Source: Candidatus Odyssella sp. (lineage in GTDB: Bacteria > Pseudomonadota > Alphaproteobacteria > Bin65). From it: a stretch of DNA of 56,949 nucleotides. Every line of letters begins with the position of its first letter. Position 1 is the stretch's first letter. Below, one piece after another: positions 34,639 to 43,803 of the stretch. The notes below the pieces were generated by a model, which saw nothing but the letters and a program-made list of their open reading frames with translations, made no database searches and was not told the origin of the DNA. The position numbers were made by a program, and so were the translations under genes. The stretch covers positions 1-56,949 of the forward strand of contig JAEULD010000256.1 in the NCBI GenBank assembly GCA_016792765.1, in the 5' to 3' direction.

Positions 34639-35549
34639 CCGCGGCGCGGCCCGACAACCTCGCCCGCGGCATCGCGTTCGCGGTCGCCTCGATGTTCCTG
34701 TTCGCGGTCATGGACGCCATCTCGCGCGTGCTGACGCGCGATCTCGGCCTCGCGGTCGCGCAGATCCTGTGGGTGCGCTTCGTCATCTTCTTCCTGTTCG
34801 CGGTGGCCATCGTCGGGCCGAAGCGCTTCCTGCCCTCGTTCCGCTCGGCCTTGCCGCGCATCCAGCTGCTGCGCGCGGTGGCGCTGATCTTCGAGATCGG
34901 CATCTTCATCCTCGCCTTCCGCTACCTGCCGATCGGCGACGTGCACGCGGTGGCCGCCGCCGCGCCGCTGGTCGTGCTCGCGCTGTCGGCCGCGATGCTC
35001 AGGGAGCGCGTGACGCTCGCGATCTGGCTCGCGGTCGTCGCCGGCATGGTCGGCGTCCTGGTCGTGATGCGGCCGGGCTTGCGCGACTTCAGCTGGTTCC
35101 ACGCGATCCCGGTGATCGGGGCGCTGAGCTGGGGCTTCTACCAGACGCTGGTGCGCCTCGTCGGCCGGCGCGATTCCGCCGACACGACGCTGGTCTACAC
35201 TGTCGCGGTCGGCGTGGCCCTCACCAGCTGCGTCGGCCCGTTCTTCTGGAAGGCACCGACGCCGGCCGGCTGGGGCCTGCTCCTGCTCTCGGGCCTGCTC
35301 GGCGCCGCCGCGCACCTCGCGCTGATCAAGGCCTACGAAGCCTGCTCGGCGCCGCGCCTGCAGCCCTACGGCTACACGCTCGTTCTGTGGGCGATCGCGG
35401 TCGGCTTCGCGGCGCTGGGCGAGTTCCCCGACCTCTGGACGATCGCCGGCGCGGCGATCATCGTGGGCGCCGGCGTGTTCGCGCTGCTGCGCGAGCGGGC
35501 GCTGGCCCGGTCGGCGGCCGCCCGCGCGGCCGCGGCCGGACCGGTTTGA
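34635..35549 (+). CDS. EamA/DMT family membrane transporter
   Basis: 304 residues, ten hydrophobic helices in two EamA repeats (LARGIAFAVASMFLFAVMDA at the start of the first; HAIPVIGALSWGFYQTLVRL at the start of the second). The start overlaps the preceding stop (ATGA), so it belongs to the hyuBA operon. DMT proteins typically export amino acids, metabolites or drugs. It could remove a product or analogue of hydantoinase metabolism. A positively charged C-terminal tail follows the last helix. Confidence 0.9.
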   Translation: MTAARPDNLARGIAFAVASMFLFAVMDAISRVLTRDLGLAVAQILWVRFVIFFLFAVAIVGPKRFLPSFRSALPRIQLLRAVALIFEIGIFILAFRYLPIGDVHAVAAAAPLVVLALSAAMLRERVTLAIWLAVVAGMVGVLVVMRPGLRDFSWFHAIPVIGALSWGFYQTLVRLVGRRDSADTTLVYTVAVGVALTSCVGPFFWKAPTPAGWGLLLLSGLLGAAAHLALIKAYEACSAPRLQPYGYTLVLWAIAVGFAALGEFPDLWTIAGAAIIVGAGVFALLRERALARSAAARAAAAGPV

Positions 35550-35578
35550 CCTCCGAGCCGCCGCGGCTAGGATGCGGC

Positions 35579-36352
35579 ATGATCTCGGTCGAGCACGTCT
35601 CCATGTCCTTCGGCGGCATCCGCGCCGTGCAGGACTGTTCGCTCTCCGTCGCCAAGGGCTCGATCACCGGCCTCATCGGCCCGAACGGCGCCGGCAAGTC
35701 CACGCTGTTCAACTGCATCGCCGGGCTCTATCGCCCGACGGCCGGCCGCATCCTGCTCGACGGCAACGACATCACCGGCAAGAAGCCGCACGAGCTGTTC
35801 CATCTCGGCGTCGCGCGCACGTTCCAGGTGGCGCACGAATTCTCGAACATGCCGGTGATCGAGAACCTCATGCTCGTGCCGGCCGGCCAGTCGGGCGAGA
35901 GCCTGCTGAGCGCGTGCCTCGCCTGGGGCCGCGTGCGCGAGGAGGAGGCGAAGCTCCGCAAGCGCGCCGAAGAGGTCGTCGATTTCCTGCGCCTCGGCGC
36001 CGTCCGCTACGAGCGCGCCGGCAACCTCTCCGGCGGGCAGAAAAAGCTGCTCGAGCTCGGCCGCGTGATGATGGCGGATCCCAAGGTGGTGCTGCTCGAC
36101 GAGGTGGGCGCCGGCGTAAACCGCACGCTGCTGGCGGAACTCGCGTCGGACATCGAGCGGCTCAACCGCGACCGCGGCTACACCTTCTTCGTGATCGAGC
36201 ACGACATGGACCTGATCGCGCGGCTCTGCGACCCGGTCATCGTGATGGCCGCGGGCCGCGTGCTGACGCAGGGCAGGATGGCCGACATCCGCAAGGACGA
36301 CCGCGTGGTCGAAGCCTATTTCGGCGGCGGCGCCCGCAGCGAGGCCGCCTAG
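35579..36352 (+). CDS. livG: Branched-chain amino acid-type ABC transporter ATPase LivG
   Basis: 257 residues starting MISVEHVSMSFGG. Walker A GPNGAGKST begins at 34, the LivG-specific VARTFQ block follows, then the signature LSGGQ, Walker B VVLLDEV and the switch histidine in VIEHDMD. The Walker B region reads DEVGAGVN where most LivG proteins have DEPxAGLN (Pro to Val). It is followed with no gap by livF, and livH and livM come next, giving a complete permease set. Confidence 0.93.
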   Translation: MISVEHVSMSFGGIRAVQDCSLSVAKGSITGLIGPNGAGKSTLFNCIAGLYRPTAGRILLDGNDITGKKPHELFHLGVARTFQVAHEFSNMPVIENLMLVPAGQSGESLLSACLAWGRVREEEAKLRKRAEEVVDFLRLGAVRYERAGNLSGGQKKLLELGRVMMADPKVVLLDEVGAGVNRTLLAELASDIERLNRDRGYTFFVIEHDMDLIARLCDPVIVMAAGRVLTQGRMADIRKDDRVVEAYFGGGARSEAA

Positions 36353-37057
36353 ATGCTGTCGGCCGAACGCCTCGTCGGCGGCTATGGCGGCGCCGACATC
36401 CTGAAGGGCGTCTCGGTCCGCCTCGATCCGGGCGAGATCGTCGTCATCGTCGGCCCCAACGGCGCCGGCAAGTCCACGGTGATGAAGGCCGTGTTCGGCC
36501 TCGTGACGCTGCGCGAAGGCACCGTGACGTTCGACGGCGCGGAGATATCGGGGCTGCCGACCGAGCAGCGCGTGCGCCGCGGCCTCGCCTACGTGCCGCA
36601 GGAACGCAACGTGTTCGTCACGCTCTCGGTGCACGAGAACCTCGAAATGGGCGGCTTCGTGCGGAAGACGATTCCGCAGGCGGTGTTCGACCGCATCTAC
36701 GCGCTGTTCCCGGTGCTGGCCGAGAAGCGCAAGCAGCCCGCCGGCGAGCTGTCGGGCGGGCAGCGGCAGATGCTCGCGGTCGGCCGCGCGCTGATGGTCG
36801 AGCCCAAGGTGCTGCTGCTCGACGAGCCGACCGCCGGGCTTTCACCGCGCGCGATGGACGAGATATTCGCCTGCATCAAGGCGATCAACGCGCAGGGCGT
36901 CGGCATCCTCATGGTCGAGCAGAACGCGCGCCAGGCGCTGGGGCTGGCGCATCGCGGCTACGTGCTCGCCACCGGCGAGAACCGCTACACGGATACGGGG
37001 GCCGCGCTGCTCGCCAACCGCGAGGTGGCGGAGTCGTTCTTGGGAGGGGGACACTGA
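36353..37057 (+). CDS. livF: Branched-chain amino acid-type ABC transporter ATPase LivF
   Basis: 234 residues, starting on the base after the livG stop. Walker A is GPNGAGKST, then the LivF-typical GLAYVPQERNVF, signature LSGGQRQ, Walker B VLLLDEPTAGLSP and switch VEQNARQAL. It powers, with LivG, uptake through LivHM. Gene order G-F-H-M differs from the classical H-M-G-F but all subunits are present. Confidence 0.95.
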   Translation: MLSAERLVGGYGGADILKGVSVRLDPGEIVVIVGPNGAGKSTVMKAVFGLVTLREGTVTFDGAEISGLPTEQRVRRGLAYVPQERNVFVTLSVHENLEMGGFVRKTIPQAVFDRIYALFPVLAEKRKQPAGELSGGQRQMLAVGRALMVEPKVLLLDEPTAGLSPRAMDEIFACIKAINAQGVGILMVEQNARQALGLAHRGYVLATGENRYTDTGAALLANREVAESFLGGGH

Positions 37058-37064
37058 CGGGGGC

Positions 37065-37955
37065 ATGATCGAGTTCATCAACAACTACGTGATCCCGGGC
37101 CTCGTGCTCGGGAGCATCTATGCGCTCGGCGCCATCGGCGTCTCGATGATCTATTCGATCCTGCGCTTCGCGCATTTCGCGCATGGCGATCTCATGACGC
37201 TCGGCGCCTACATCGCCTTCGCCGTCGTCGTGGCGTTCGGCTGGCCGCCGGTGGCGGCGATGCCGCTGGCGCTGGTCGGCACCGTGGCGGCGTCGCTCGC
37301 GATCGACCGCTACGCCTACAAGCCGTTCCGGAAATCGCGGCCGATCGTCGTGGTCATCGCCTCGTTCGGCGTCGCGCTGATGATCCGCGCGGCCATCATG
37401 CTGATCTGGGGCGTGCAGCCCGAGCCCTACGTCGAAGGCATCAACCCGCCGCTCGAATCGTTCGAGCCGTTCCGCATCCAGGAGAAGCACATCGTCATCG
37501 TCGTCGTGACGGTCGTGCTGGTGACGGCCCTGCACCTGCTGCTGACGCGCACCAAGATCGGCAAGGCGATGCGCGCGATGAGCGACGACGCCGATCTCGC
37601 GCGCGTCACCGGCATCGGCACCGAGCGCGTGATCGCCTGGACCTGGGTGGTGGGCGCGGTGCTGGCCGCCGCCGCCGGCATCCTCACCGGCATCGACACG
37701 CTCCTGAAGCCCTACATGGGCTGGGACCTGCTGCTGCCGATCTTCGCCGCCGCGATCCTGGGCGGCCTCGGGCGGCCCTACGGCGCGATCCTGGGCGGCC
37801 TCGTGCTCGGCGTGATCCAGGAGCTGTCGAGCTATCCGCTCCTCAGCGACGAGCCGTTCATCTCGCCCGGCTACAAGATCGGCATCGCGTTCGCGATCCT
37901 GGTCGTCATGCTGATCTGGCGGCCGCAGGGCCTGCTGCGCGGCCGCGTGCTGTAA
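37065..37955 (+). CDS. livH: Branched-chain amino acid-type ABC permease LivH
   Basis: 296 residues with about eight membrane helices. The N-terminal blocks GLVLGSIYALGAIGVSMIYS and FAHGDLMTLGAYIAF, and the internal loop KAMRAMSDDADLARVTGI, which contacts the ATPase, are standard for LivH. A GGGGG-rich Shine-Dalgarno region lies 7 bp after livF. It pairs with LivM. Confidence 0.94.
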   Translation: MIEFINNYVIPGLVLGSIYALGAIGVSMIYSILRFAHFAHGDLMTLGAYIAFAVVVAFGWPPVAAMPLALVGTVAASLAIDRYAYKPFRKSRPIVVVIASFGVALMIRAAIMLIWGVQPEPYVEGINPPLESFEPFRIQEKHIVIVVVTVVLVTALHLLLTRTKIGKAMRAMSDDADLARVTGIGTERVIAWTWVVGAVLAAAAGILTGIDTLLKPYMGWDLLLPIFAAAILGGLGRPYGAILGGLVLGVIQELSSYPLLSDEPFISPGYKIGIAFAILVVMLIWRPQGLLRGRVL

Positions 37956-37967
37956 GGAGCAAGTGCC

Positions 37968-38933
37968 ATGGAGATCGGCGGGCTACTCCTCTACCTGATG
38001 GCGCTGGTGACGATGGGCGGCATCTACGCGGTGATGGCGCTCGGCCTCAACCTCAACTGGGGCATGACCGGCCTCTTCAACGTCGGCATCGCCGGCTTTT
38101 TCGCGGTCGGCGCCTACACCTCCGCCCTGCTGACGACGCCGCCGATGCTGGCGCGGAGCGGCGCCGACGTGGGCGGGCTCGGCCTGCCGATTCCGCTCGG
38201 CTGGATCGTGGCGCCGCTGCTGGCCGCGGCCGTGGCCTGGGTGGTGGGGCGCATCTGCCTGCGCCTGCGCAGCGACTATCTCGCGATCGCGACGATCGGC
38301 ATCGCCGAGATCCTGCGCCTCGTGGCGCTCAACGAGCAGAAGCTCACCGGCGGCCCGTTCGGCATCAAGAGCATCCCGCGCCCGTTCGAAACGATGGACC
38401 GCCCGTGGGGCGAGATCGCGCTGATGGCGCTGGTGGCGCTGCTCGTCTTCGCCACCTACCTGTTCATGGAGCGCGCGCGCAATTCGCCGTGGGGCCGCGT
38501 GATGCGCGCGATCCGCGACAACGAGACGGCGGCCGGCGCGATGGGCAAGGACGTGGAGGCGTTCCGCCTCCAGGCCTTCGTGATCGGCTCGGCCTTCATG
38601 GGGCTCGGCGGCGCGCTCACCGCGCACTACCTCAAGGTGCTCACGCCCGAGGCCAGCGAGCCGCTCTACGCGACGTTCCTCGTCTGGGTGATGCTCATCG
38701 TCGGCGGCAGCGGCAACAACAAGGGCGCCGTGCTCGGCGCGGTGCTGATCTGGCTGCTGTGGACGGCGAGCGAACTCGTCACCGGCGCCCTGCCGACCGA
38801 ATGGGGCGTCCGCATCGCCTACGTGAAGATGTTCCTGGTCGGGCTGCTGCTCGTCGTCGTGCTCCAGGTCTTCCCGCAGGGCCTGCTGCCCGAGCGCCCG
38901 CCGAAGCTCGCCGGCGAGGCCGCTCCCCGCTGA
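37968..38933 (+). CDS. livM: Branched-chain amino acid-type ABC permease LivM
   Basis: 321 residues with multiple helices. Typical LivM blocks are LGLNLNWGMTGLFNVGIAGF, RLRSDYLAIATIGIAEI, LTGGPFGI and the coupling helix RAIRDNETAAGAMGKDVEAF. It begins after AAGGAGCAAGTGCC. It is the last gene of the operon that starts at hyuB. The matching binding protein is encoded convergently at 39499-40704. Confidence 0.94.
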   Translation: MEIGGLLLYLMALVTMGGIYAVMALGLNLNWGMTGLFNVGIAGFFAVGAYTSALLTTPPMLARSGADVGGLGLPIPLGWIVAPLLAAAVAWVVGRICLRLRSDYLAIATIGIAEILRLVALNEQKLTGGPFGIKSIPRPFETMDRPWGEIALMALVALLVFATYLFMERARNSPWGRVMRAIRDNETAAGAMGKDVEAFRLQAFVIGSAFMGLGGALTAHYLKVLTPEASEPLYATFLVWVMLIVGGSGNNKGAVLGAVLIWLLWTASELVTGALPTEWGVRIAYVKMFLVGLLLVVVLQVFPQGLLPERPPKLAGEAAPR

Positions 38934-38955
38934 ATCGGGGGCCGCCGCCCGAACC

Positions 38956-39070
38956 CTTGGCTTTTCTTGGCTTAACTTGGCTTTGCTCGTCTATTTCCGG
39001 CCTCGGACTTGGCTTTCCGCCTCGCCGACCTTGGCTTTCCTTGGCTTTTTCGACCGGACACCTTGGCTTT
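38956..39070. repeat. Seven phased copies of CTTGGCTTT
   Basis: CTTGGCTTT (one copy ends TTA) begins at 38956, 38966, 38976, 39008, 39030, 39040 and 39062. Spacings are 10, 10, 32, 22, 10 and 22 bp, all close to whole DNA turns, so all copies face one side of the helix. The array is T-rich on the plus strand, unlike the surrounding DNA. It is not a CRISPR array. It could be binding sites for a protein, an iteron-like element or a degenerate tandem expansion. Confidence 0.8.
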
Positions 39071-39441
39071 TCTCACCATCCGGTCGCGCCGCGGCAGCGG
39101 TTTCGGCGAGGGCAATGCGGACGAGGCCGCCTGCAGCCGCGCTCGCACGGCGGCGGCCGATGTTTGCTCCACGTCTCCGCGCGGGTTCGAACTTCCGCCC
39201 GGCGGTATGGACGCGCCCGGCTCGCGCAGCCGAGGCCGCGCAGCATGCCGCTGCCCGATCCGCGTGCGTGATCGACGATGTCCAAACAGCCGCGCACAGC
39301 GCGTCGCCGCGCTCCGCCCGCCCGGTCGAACCGGACCATTGGCCCGTTCAATGGAACATTTCAAGAACAATGTCAAGCCCGCCGCACAGGCGAATTGCGG
39401 GCCCCTGTGCGACCGCGGTCCCAAAGTGCCGCGACAACGAA

Positions 39442-39471
39442 AAGCCCCGCGCCGTTGCCGGCGCGGGGCTT
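39442..39471 (-). terminator. Rho-independent terminator of the binding-protein gene
   Basis: A 12-bp perfect stem (AAGCCCCGCGCC and its complement) with a 6-nt loop. Read on the minus strand, it is followed by TTTTCGTTGT, 28 bp after the stop of the substrate-binding protein. On the plus strand it is also preceded by A-rich and followed by T-containing sequence, so it may stop read-through from livM as well. Confidence 0.85.
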
Positions 39472-39498
39472 CGTTTCGTCCGTCGTCTCGCGATGCGT

Positions 39499-40704
39499 CT
39501 AGCGCAGCGTCGCGATCTTGTTGTCCTTGCCGCCCTTGATCTCGTAGACGTCGACGACGCCGGAGACGTCGCCTTCCTTCGAGAACACGTGGTTGCCGGC
39601 GGCGCCGTGGTAGGTGATCTTCTGCTTCTTCGCGATCGCCTCCTTGGCCTTCTTCCACTCGCCGGGGCCGATCACCACGCCGCCGATCGAGCCGACGCGG
39701 CGCAGCGCGTCGCGCACCTTCGTGCGGTCGGTCGAGCCGGCCACTTCGATCGCCAGAGCCAGCATGAACGCCGCGTCGTAGCTGTGCGGCGCATAGGGCT
39801 TGCCGACGAAGTCCTTGTTCACCTTCGTGATCTCGGCGTTGAACATGTCGAGCGCCTTGCTCGACGGGTCGCCGCCGACGAGGTGGATCATGCCTTCGAG
39901 ATTCTTGATCCCGATCTGCTGATAGACCTTGTCGTCGCGCGTGCCTTCCGAGCCGATGAACTTCTTGAAGAAGCCGCCCTCCAGCGCCTGCTTCAGGATG
40001 ATCGGGCCGGACGAGTTCGCGTAGCCGATGACGAAGAGATAGGGCGGCTTGTCCTTCGCGAGCGTCGCGAGCTCGGAGCGGAACGACGTGGCCTTCTCGT
40101 TGTGCTCGAGATCGGCCGTGATCTTGCCGCCGAGCTTCTTGAACTCGTCGCGGAACGAGCTGGCGAGGCCCTTGCCGTAGTCGTTGTTCATGTAGGTGAG
40201 CGCCAGCACCTTGATGCCGCGCTTCTGCACCAGGTAGCGCGCCGCGGTCTGGCCGATGAACGCGTCCGACGGGCAGGTGCGGAACACGAAGTCCTTGTCG
40301 GCCAGCGTCGTGAGGGCCGGCGAGGTCGAGGCCGGCGAGATCATGACCGTGCCGGTCGGGATGCCGGAGCCTTCGGCGGCGGCGATCGTGGCGCCGCTGC
40401 ACAGCTCGCCGACGATGCCGGCGACCTTGTCCACGTCGACGAGCTTCTTGGCGGCGGCGGCCGCGGCCTGCGGGTTGCACTGGCCGTCGGCGATGACGAT
40501 GTCGAGCTTGCCGCCCTTGCCGATGCCGCCCTGCTCGTTCACGTGCTTGACGGCGAGCTTGGCGCTCTCGACGATCGGCGGCACGAGCGACGCGATCGGG
40601 CCCGTGATGCCGAACAGGCCGCCGATCTTCACGTCCTGAGCCTGGGCCGGCCCGACGGCAATCGCCGCCGCCAGCGCCAGGGTCGATACGAAACGTTTCA
40701 ACAT
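39499..40704 (-). CDS. ABC transporter periplasmic binding protein, LivK/branched-chain type
   Basis: 401 residues with a signal peptide (KRFVSTLALAAAIAVGPAQA). It begins at 40704 after GGAGGGACTA. The mature Leu/Ile/Val-type fold shows VKIGGLFGITGPIASL, a VAGIVGELCSGATIAAA lobe block, ISPASTSPALT, and YMNNDYGKGLASSFRDEF. Two cysteines (GQCNP and GELCSG) are in positions often disulfide-linked in this family. It probably serves the livGFHM permease across the convergent gap; the ligand could be a branched-chain amino acid, amide or other small molecule. A terminator follows the gene. Confidence 0.92.
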   Translation of the reverse strand: MLKRFVSTLALAAAIAVGPAQAQDVKIGGLFGITGPIASLVPPIVESAKLAVKHVNEQGGIGKGGKLDIVIADGQCNPQAAAAAAKKLVDVDKVAGIVGELCSGATIAAAEGSGIPTGTVMISPASTSPALTTLADKDFVFRTCPSDAFIGQTAARYLVQKRGIKVLALTYMNNDYGKGLASSFRDEFKKLGGKITADLEHNEKATSFRSELATLAKDKPPYLFVIGYANSSGPIILKQALEGGFFKKFIGSEGTRDDKVYQQIGIKNLEGMIHLVGGDPSSKALDMFNAEITKVNKDFVGKPYAPHSYDAAFMLALAIEVAGSTDRTKVRDALRRVGSIGGVVIGPGEWKKAKEAIAKKQKITYHGAAGNHVFSKEGDVSGVVDVYEIKGGKDNKIATLR

Positions 40705-40911
40705 TAGTCCCTCCGGTTGTTGTCCTTCCCAGATTTCTGCGCGGCGCCTCGATCCCGCCCCGCGCTGGGCCGCATTCTTCCCCAACCCGCCCCCTTCCGC
40801 CAGAGGCAAGCGGCCCCCGCCGCAATCGACAAGCGGCAGGGCGGACCCTAGAGTACCCCTCCCCCGCCGAGGGGCCGTTTCCGCCGCCCGAGGGCCGCCG
40901 CGCCGCGCCGC

Positions 40912-42006
40912 ATGAACCTCAAATTCCTCAATGTCTGCGCGGCGCTGGGTGTCGTCGCCCTCACCGTGTACGTGCTCATCATCGGACAGTCGTTCCTGCA
41001 GCCGCTCGTGGTTGCGGTGATGCTGTGGTACCTGATGATCACGCTGCAGCAGACGATCATGGCCACGCGCCGGTTCGGCTTCGCCATCCCCTACGGGCCG
41101 GCGATGCTGCTCGCGATCGCCGGCGTGGCGGCGGCCATCTGGCTGCTCGTGGCGCTGATCAATTCGAGCGTCAGCGAGCTGATCGCCTCGGCGCCGCAAT
41201 ACCAGGACCGCTTCCAGCAGCTCGTGCGCCAGGGCGCGCAGCTCATGGGGCTGCCGCAGGAGAATCCGATCGAGGGGCTGATCGGGCGGATCAACATCCC
41301 GACCATGGTCCAGCGCACCGCCTTCGCGCTGGCCAGCCTCACCGGCGATCTCGGCCTCATCCTGATCTACACCGGCTTCCTGCTGCTCGAGCACCGCACC
41401 TTCGGCCGCAAGCTCGAGGCGATGGCGCGCACCGAGGTGCAGCACAAGGAGGTGCGGACCGCGTTCCAGGAGATCAGCCACGACATCAAGACCTACGTGC
41501 GGATCAAGACCGTGCTCGGGCTGATCACGGCGCTGCTCGTCTACGGCATCATGAAGGCCGTGGGCCTGCAGCTCGCCGAGTTCTGGGCCGTCGTCACCTT
41601 CATCAGCTATTTCATCCCGACGGTGGGCGCCATCATCAGCGTGCTCGGGCCGATGCTGCTGCTGATCGTGCAGTTCACCGACTGGGTGCTGATCGGCTCG
41701 GTCTCGATCGCGATCGTGGCGATCCAGGTGGTCATGAACAACGCGGTCGAGCCGAAGCTGGTCGGCCGCTCGCTGAACCTGTCCTCGCTGGTGATCATCG
41801 TCTCGCTCGTGTTCTGGGGCCTCGTCTGGGGCGTGCTCGGCATGTTCCTGTGCGTGCCGTTCATGGTGATCATCAACATCGTGCTCTCGAAATTCGAGGC
41901 GACGCGGCCGATCGCCATCATGCTCTCGGCCGACGGCAACATCGGCGTCCGCGCCAACGCCGCGAAGCCGCCGCCCGCCCCCGCCCGCGCGCCCGGCGCG
42001 GATTGA
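40912..42006 (+). CDS. AI-2E family membrane transporter
   Basis: 364 residues with about eight transmembrane helices. The arrangement of a central soluble segment (SELIASAPQYQDRFQQLVRQ) and C-terminal helices containing FISYFIPTVGAIISVLGP and NNAVEPKLVGRSLNLS matches the AI-2E/PerM family. Members transport autoinducer-2, ions or unknown solutes. It has no ribosome-binding site of note. It is divergent from the binding-protein gene (207 bp) and followed by a long inverted repeat. Confidence 0.9.
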   Translation: MNLKFLNVCAALGVVALTVYVLIIGQSFLQPLVVAVMLWYLMITLQQTIMATRRFGFAIPYGPAMLLAIAGVAAAIWLLVALINSSVSELIASAPQYQDRFQQLVRQGAQLMGLPQENPIEGLIGRINIPTMVQRTAFALASLTGDLGLILIYTGFLLLEHRTFGRKLEAMARTEVQHKEVRTAFQEISHDIKTYVRIKTVLGLITALLVYGIMKAVGLQLAEFWAVVTFISYFIPTVGAIISVLGPMLLLIVQFTDWVLIGSVSIAIVAIQVVMNNAVEPKLVGRSLNLSSLVIIVSLVFWGLVWGVLGMFLCVPFMVIINIVLSKFEATRPIAIMLSADGNIGVRANAAKPPPAPARAPGAD

Positions 42007-42023
42007 AGCAAGCAAGAAAGATA

Positions 42024-42234
42024 ACAGGAGCTGGGGAGCCGGGGAGAAGTAAGGCTCACCACCAAGACACCAAAACACGAAGAAGACGGATTGCGCGCCA
42101 AGGGGCGCGCGAAGGAAAGCTACCGCTCTCTCATTCGCGCCGCCCCTTGGCGGCGCATTCGTTCTTCTTGGTGTCTTGGCGCCCTGGTGGTGAGCCCGTC
42201 TTATTTCCTTCTCCCCGACTCCCCGGCTCCTGTT
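42024..42234. repeat. 211-bp inverted repeat, family C
   Basis: Arms begin AACAGGAGCTGGGGAGCCGG at 42024 and end with its near-complement GCCGGGGAGTCGGGGAGAAG region mirrored up to 42234. Inner blocks ACCACCAAGACACCAA and TTGGTGTCTTGG also pair. The central part contains CGCCAAGGGGCGCG against CGCCCCTTGGCGGCG. It fills most of the 314-bp gap between the AI-2E gene and the next ATPase gene (42007-42320); the rest holds only a GTG start region with GAGGGAG. Confidence 0.85.
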
Positions 42235-42320
42235 CACTTTCCTTTTTTGCTGCTTCGCTTGCCAAGGCGCGCGGCGCGCCGTTAAGGTCGAACGATCGCG
42301 TGCGCGAGAGCGAGGGAGAC

Positions 42321-43091
42321 GTGGCGCGGCAGATCCTGTCCTTCGAGCGGGTCTCCACCCGACTCGGGGGCGACACCATTTTCGACGAGCTGAGCTTCGC
42401 GGCCGACGAGGGCGAGTTCCTCTGCATCCTCGGCCCGTCCGGCTGCGGCAAATCCACGTCGCTGCGCCTCATGGGCGACCTGCTGCCGGTGCAGGGCGGC
42501 CGCGTCACGGTGGACGGCAAGGCGCCGGCCGAGGCCTGGCGCTCGCTCGCCTACGTGTTCCAGTCGCCGCGCCTCGTGCCGTGGCGCACCGCGCTCGGCA
42601 ACGTCGTGCTCGGCATGGAGCTGCGCTTCGACCGCATGGCGAAGGCCGCGATGGAGGCGCGCGCGGCCGAGCTTCTGGCACTCGTGGGCCTCGCGCGCGA
42701 TGCGCACAAATATCCGGGCATGCTTTCGGGCGGCGAGCGCCAGCGCGTCGCGATCGCGCGCGCGCTCGCGGTCGATCCGCGCATCGTGCTGATGGACGAG
42801 CCGTTCTCGGCGCTCGATCTCAACACGCGCCGGCGGCTGCGCGCGGAACTGATCGCGATCTGGCAGCGGACCGGCAAGACGATCGTGTTCGTCACGCACG
42901 ACATCGAAGAGGCGCTCGTGCTCGCCGACCGCATCCTGTTGCTGTCGAACAAGCCGACCCGCGTGCTGGAGACGCTGAGCATCACCGCGCCGCGCCCGCG
43001 CGACATCGCCGCGAGCGACGACCTGCGCGGCCAGCGCGCGCGGCTGCACGACCTGTTCACGCGGCTCGAAGCCGAGCCGGCGGCGGCGTGA
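42321..43091 (+). CDS. ABC transporter ATPase (SsuB/TauB/NrtD type)
   Basis: 256 residues from a GTG at 42321, preceded by GAGGGAG. Walker A GPSGCGKST, the YVFQSPRLVPWRTALGNV block typical of the nitrate/taurine/sulfonate group, signature LSGGERQR, Walker B RIVLMDEPFSALD and switch VTHDIEEAL. It energises the two permeases at 44971 and 45713 with the binding protein at 43804. The ligand in this group is usually a small organic anion, sulfonate or pyrimidine. Confidence 0.93.
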   Translation: MARQILSFERVSTRLGGDTIFDELSFAADEGEFLCILGPSGCGKSTSLRLMGDLLPVQGGRVTVDGKAPAEAWRSLAYVFQSPRLVPWRTALGNVVLGMELRFDRMAKAAMEARAAELLALVGLARDAHKYPGMLSGGERQRVAIARALAVDPRIVLMDEPFSALDLNTRRRLRAELIAIWQRTGKTIVFVTHDIEEALVLADRILLLSNKPTRVLETLSITAPRPRDIAASDDLRGQRARLHDLFTRLEAEPAAA

Positions 43092-43114
43092 AGATGAAGA
43101 TCGCAGGAGCCGGG

Positions 43115-43777
43115 ATGACGGCGATGTACACGCTCTACTGGGCACCCGGCACGGCGGCGATGGCGCCGCAGACCGTTCTCGAGGAGGCCGGCCAGCCCTA
43201 CGAGATGATCCGGCTCGACGTGGCCGCGCGCGAGCACGAGCAGCCCGCGTACAGGAAGCTCAATCCCAACGGCCGCATTCCGACGCTCGTCGACGGCGAT
43301 TTCGTCATCTTCGAGACCGCCGCGATCTGCCAGTATCTCTGCGACAAGCATCCCGAGGCCGATCTCGCGCCGCCCGCCGGCACGCGCGAGCGCGGCCGCT
43401 TCTACCAGTGGCTGACCTACATGACGAACACGGTGCAGGCCGGCCTCATCGACTGGTGGCACCCCGATTTCACGTTTCCCGAGCCGGCGCACCAGGCCGC
43501 GTTCAAGGCGCGCGCCGAAGAGAAGCTGATGCGCAATTTCGGCGTGCTCGACGCCGGCATCGGCGGCAACCGCTGGGTGACCGGCGATCGGCACACGGTG
43601 TGCGACATCTATCTCGCGATGCTCACGCGCTGGACGCGCTTCATGCCGAGAACCGCGTGGCACTTCCCGAACGTCCGCCGCGTCGCCGAAGCCGCCGCCG
43701 CACGGCCCGCCTTCCAGCGCATGATGCGCAAGCAGGGCATCGCCTGGCCGCAGCGCTGGCCCGATACGCCCGCCTGA
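43115..43777 (+). CDS. Glutathione S-transferase family protein
   Basis: 220 residues. Three in-frame ATGs (43094, 43115, 43124) are possible; 43115 follows AGGAG at best spacing. The N-terminal thioredoxin-like domain has LYWAPGTAAMAPQTVLEEAG, NPNGRIPTLVDGDFVIFETAAI (cis-proline and the ES/ET glutathione-binding pair, quoted in part), and the C-terminal helical domain has VCDIYLAML. It lies inside an ABC-transporter operon between ATPase and binding protein, which suggests a thiol-dependent step on the imported compound. Confidence 0.9.
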   Translation: MTAMYTLYWAPGTAAMAPQTVLEEAGQPYEMIRLDVAAREHEQPAYRKLNPNGRIPTLVDGDFVIFETAAICQYLCDKHPEADLAPPAGTRERGRFYQWLTYMTNTVQAGLIDWWHPDFTFPEPAHQAAFKARAEEKLMRNFGVLDAGIGGNRWVTGDRHTVCDIYLAMLTRWTRFMPRTAWHFPNVRRVAEAAAARPAFQRMMRKQGIAWPQRWPDTPA

Positions 43778-43803
43778 TCCTTTCGTTCACGGGAGAAGCA
43801 GAC

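Larger units (their letters stand above)
38934..39498. other. 565-bp convergent intergenic region
   Basis: Between the ends of livM (plus) and the binding-protein gene (minus). It contains the phased CTTGGCTTT array at 38956-39070 and a terminator at 39442-39471. I see no gene in the remaining 39071-39441. Frames there lack coding-like composition, and the region is less strictly GC-biased than its neighbours. Confidence 0.6.

Noticed and set aside
38956-39070. CRISPR-like array
   Set aside because: Repeat unit is only 9 bp, spacers range from 1 to about 23 bp and no cas genes are present.
39499-42237. Long minus-strand frame joining the binding protein with an upstream extension
   Set aside because: Only the part from 40704 downward is family-like, with signal peptide and ribosome-binding site; the rest is antisense to the AI-2E gene and the repeat.
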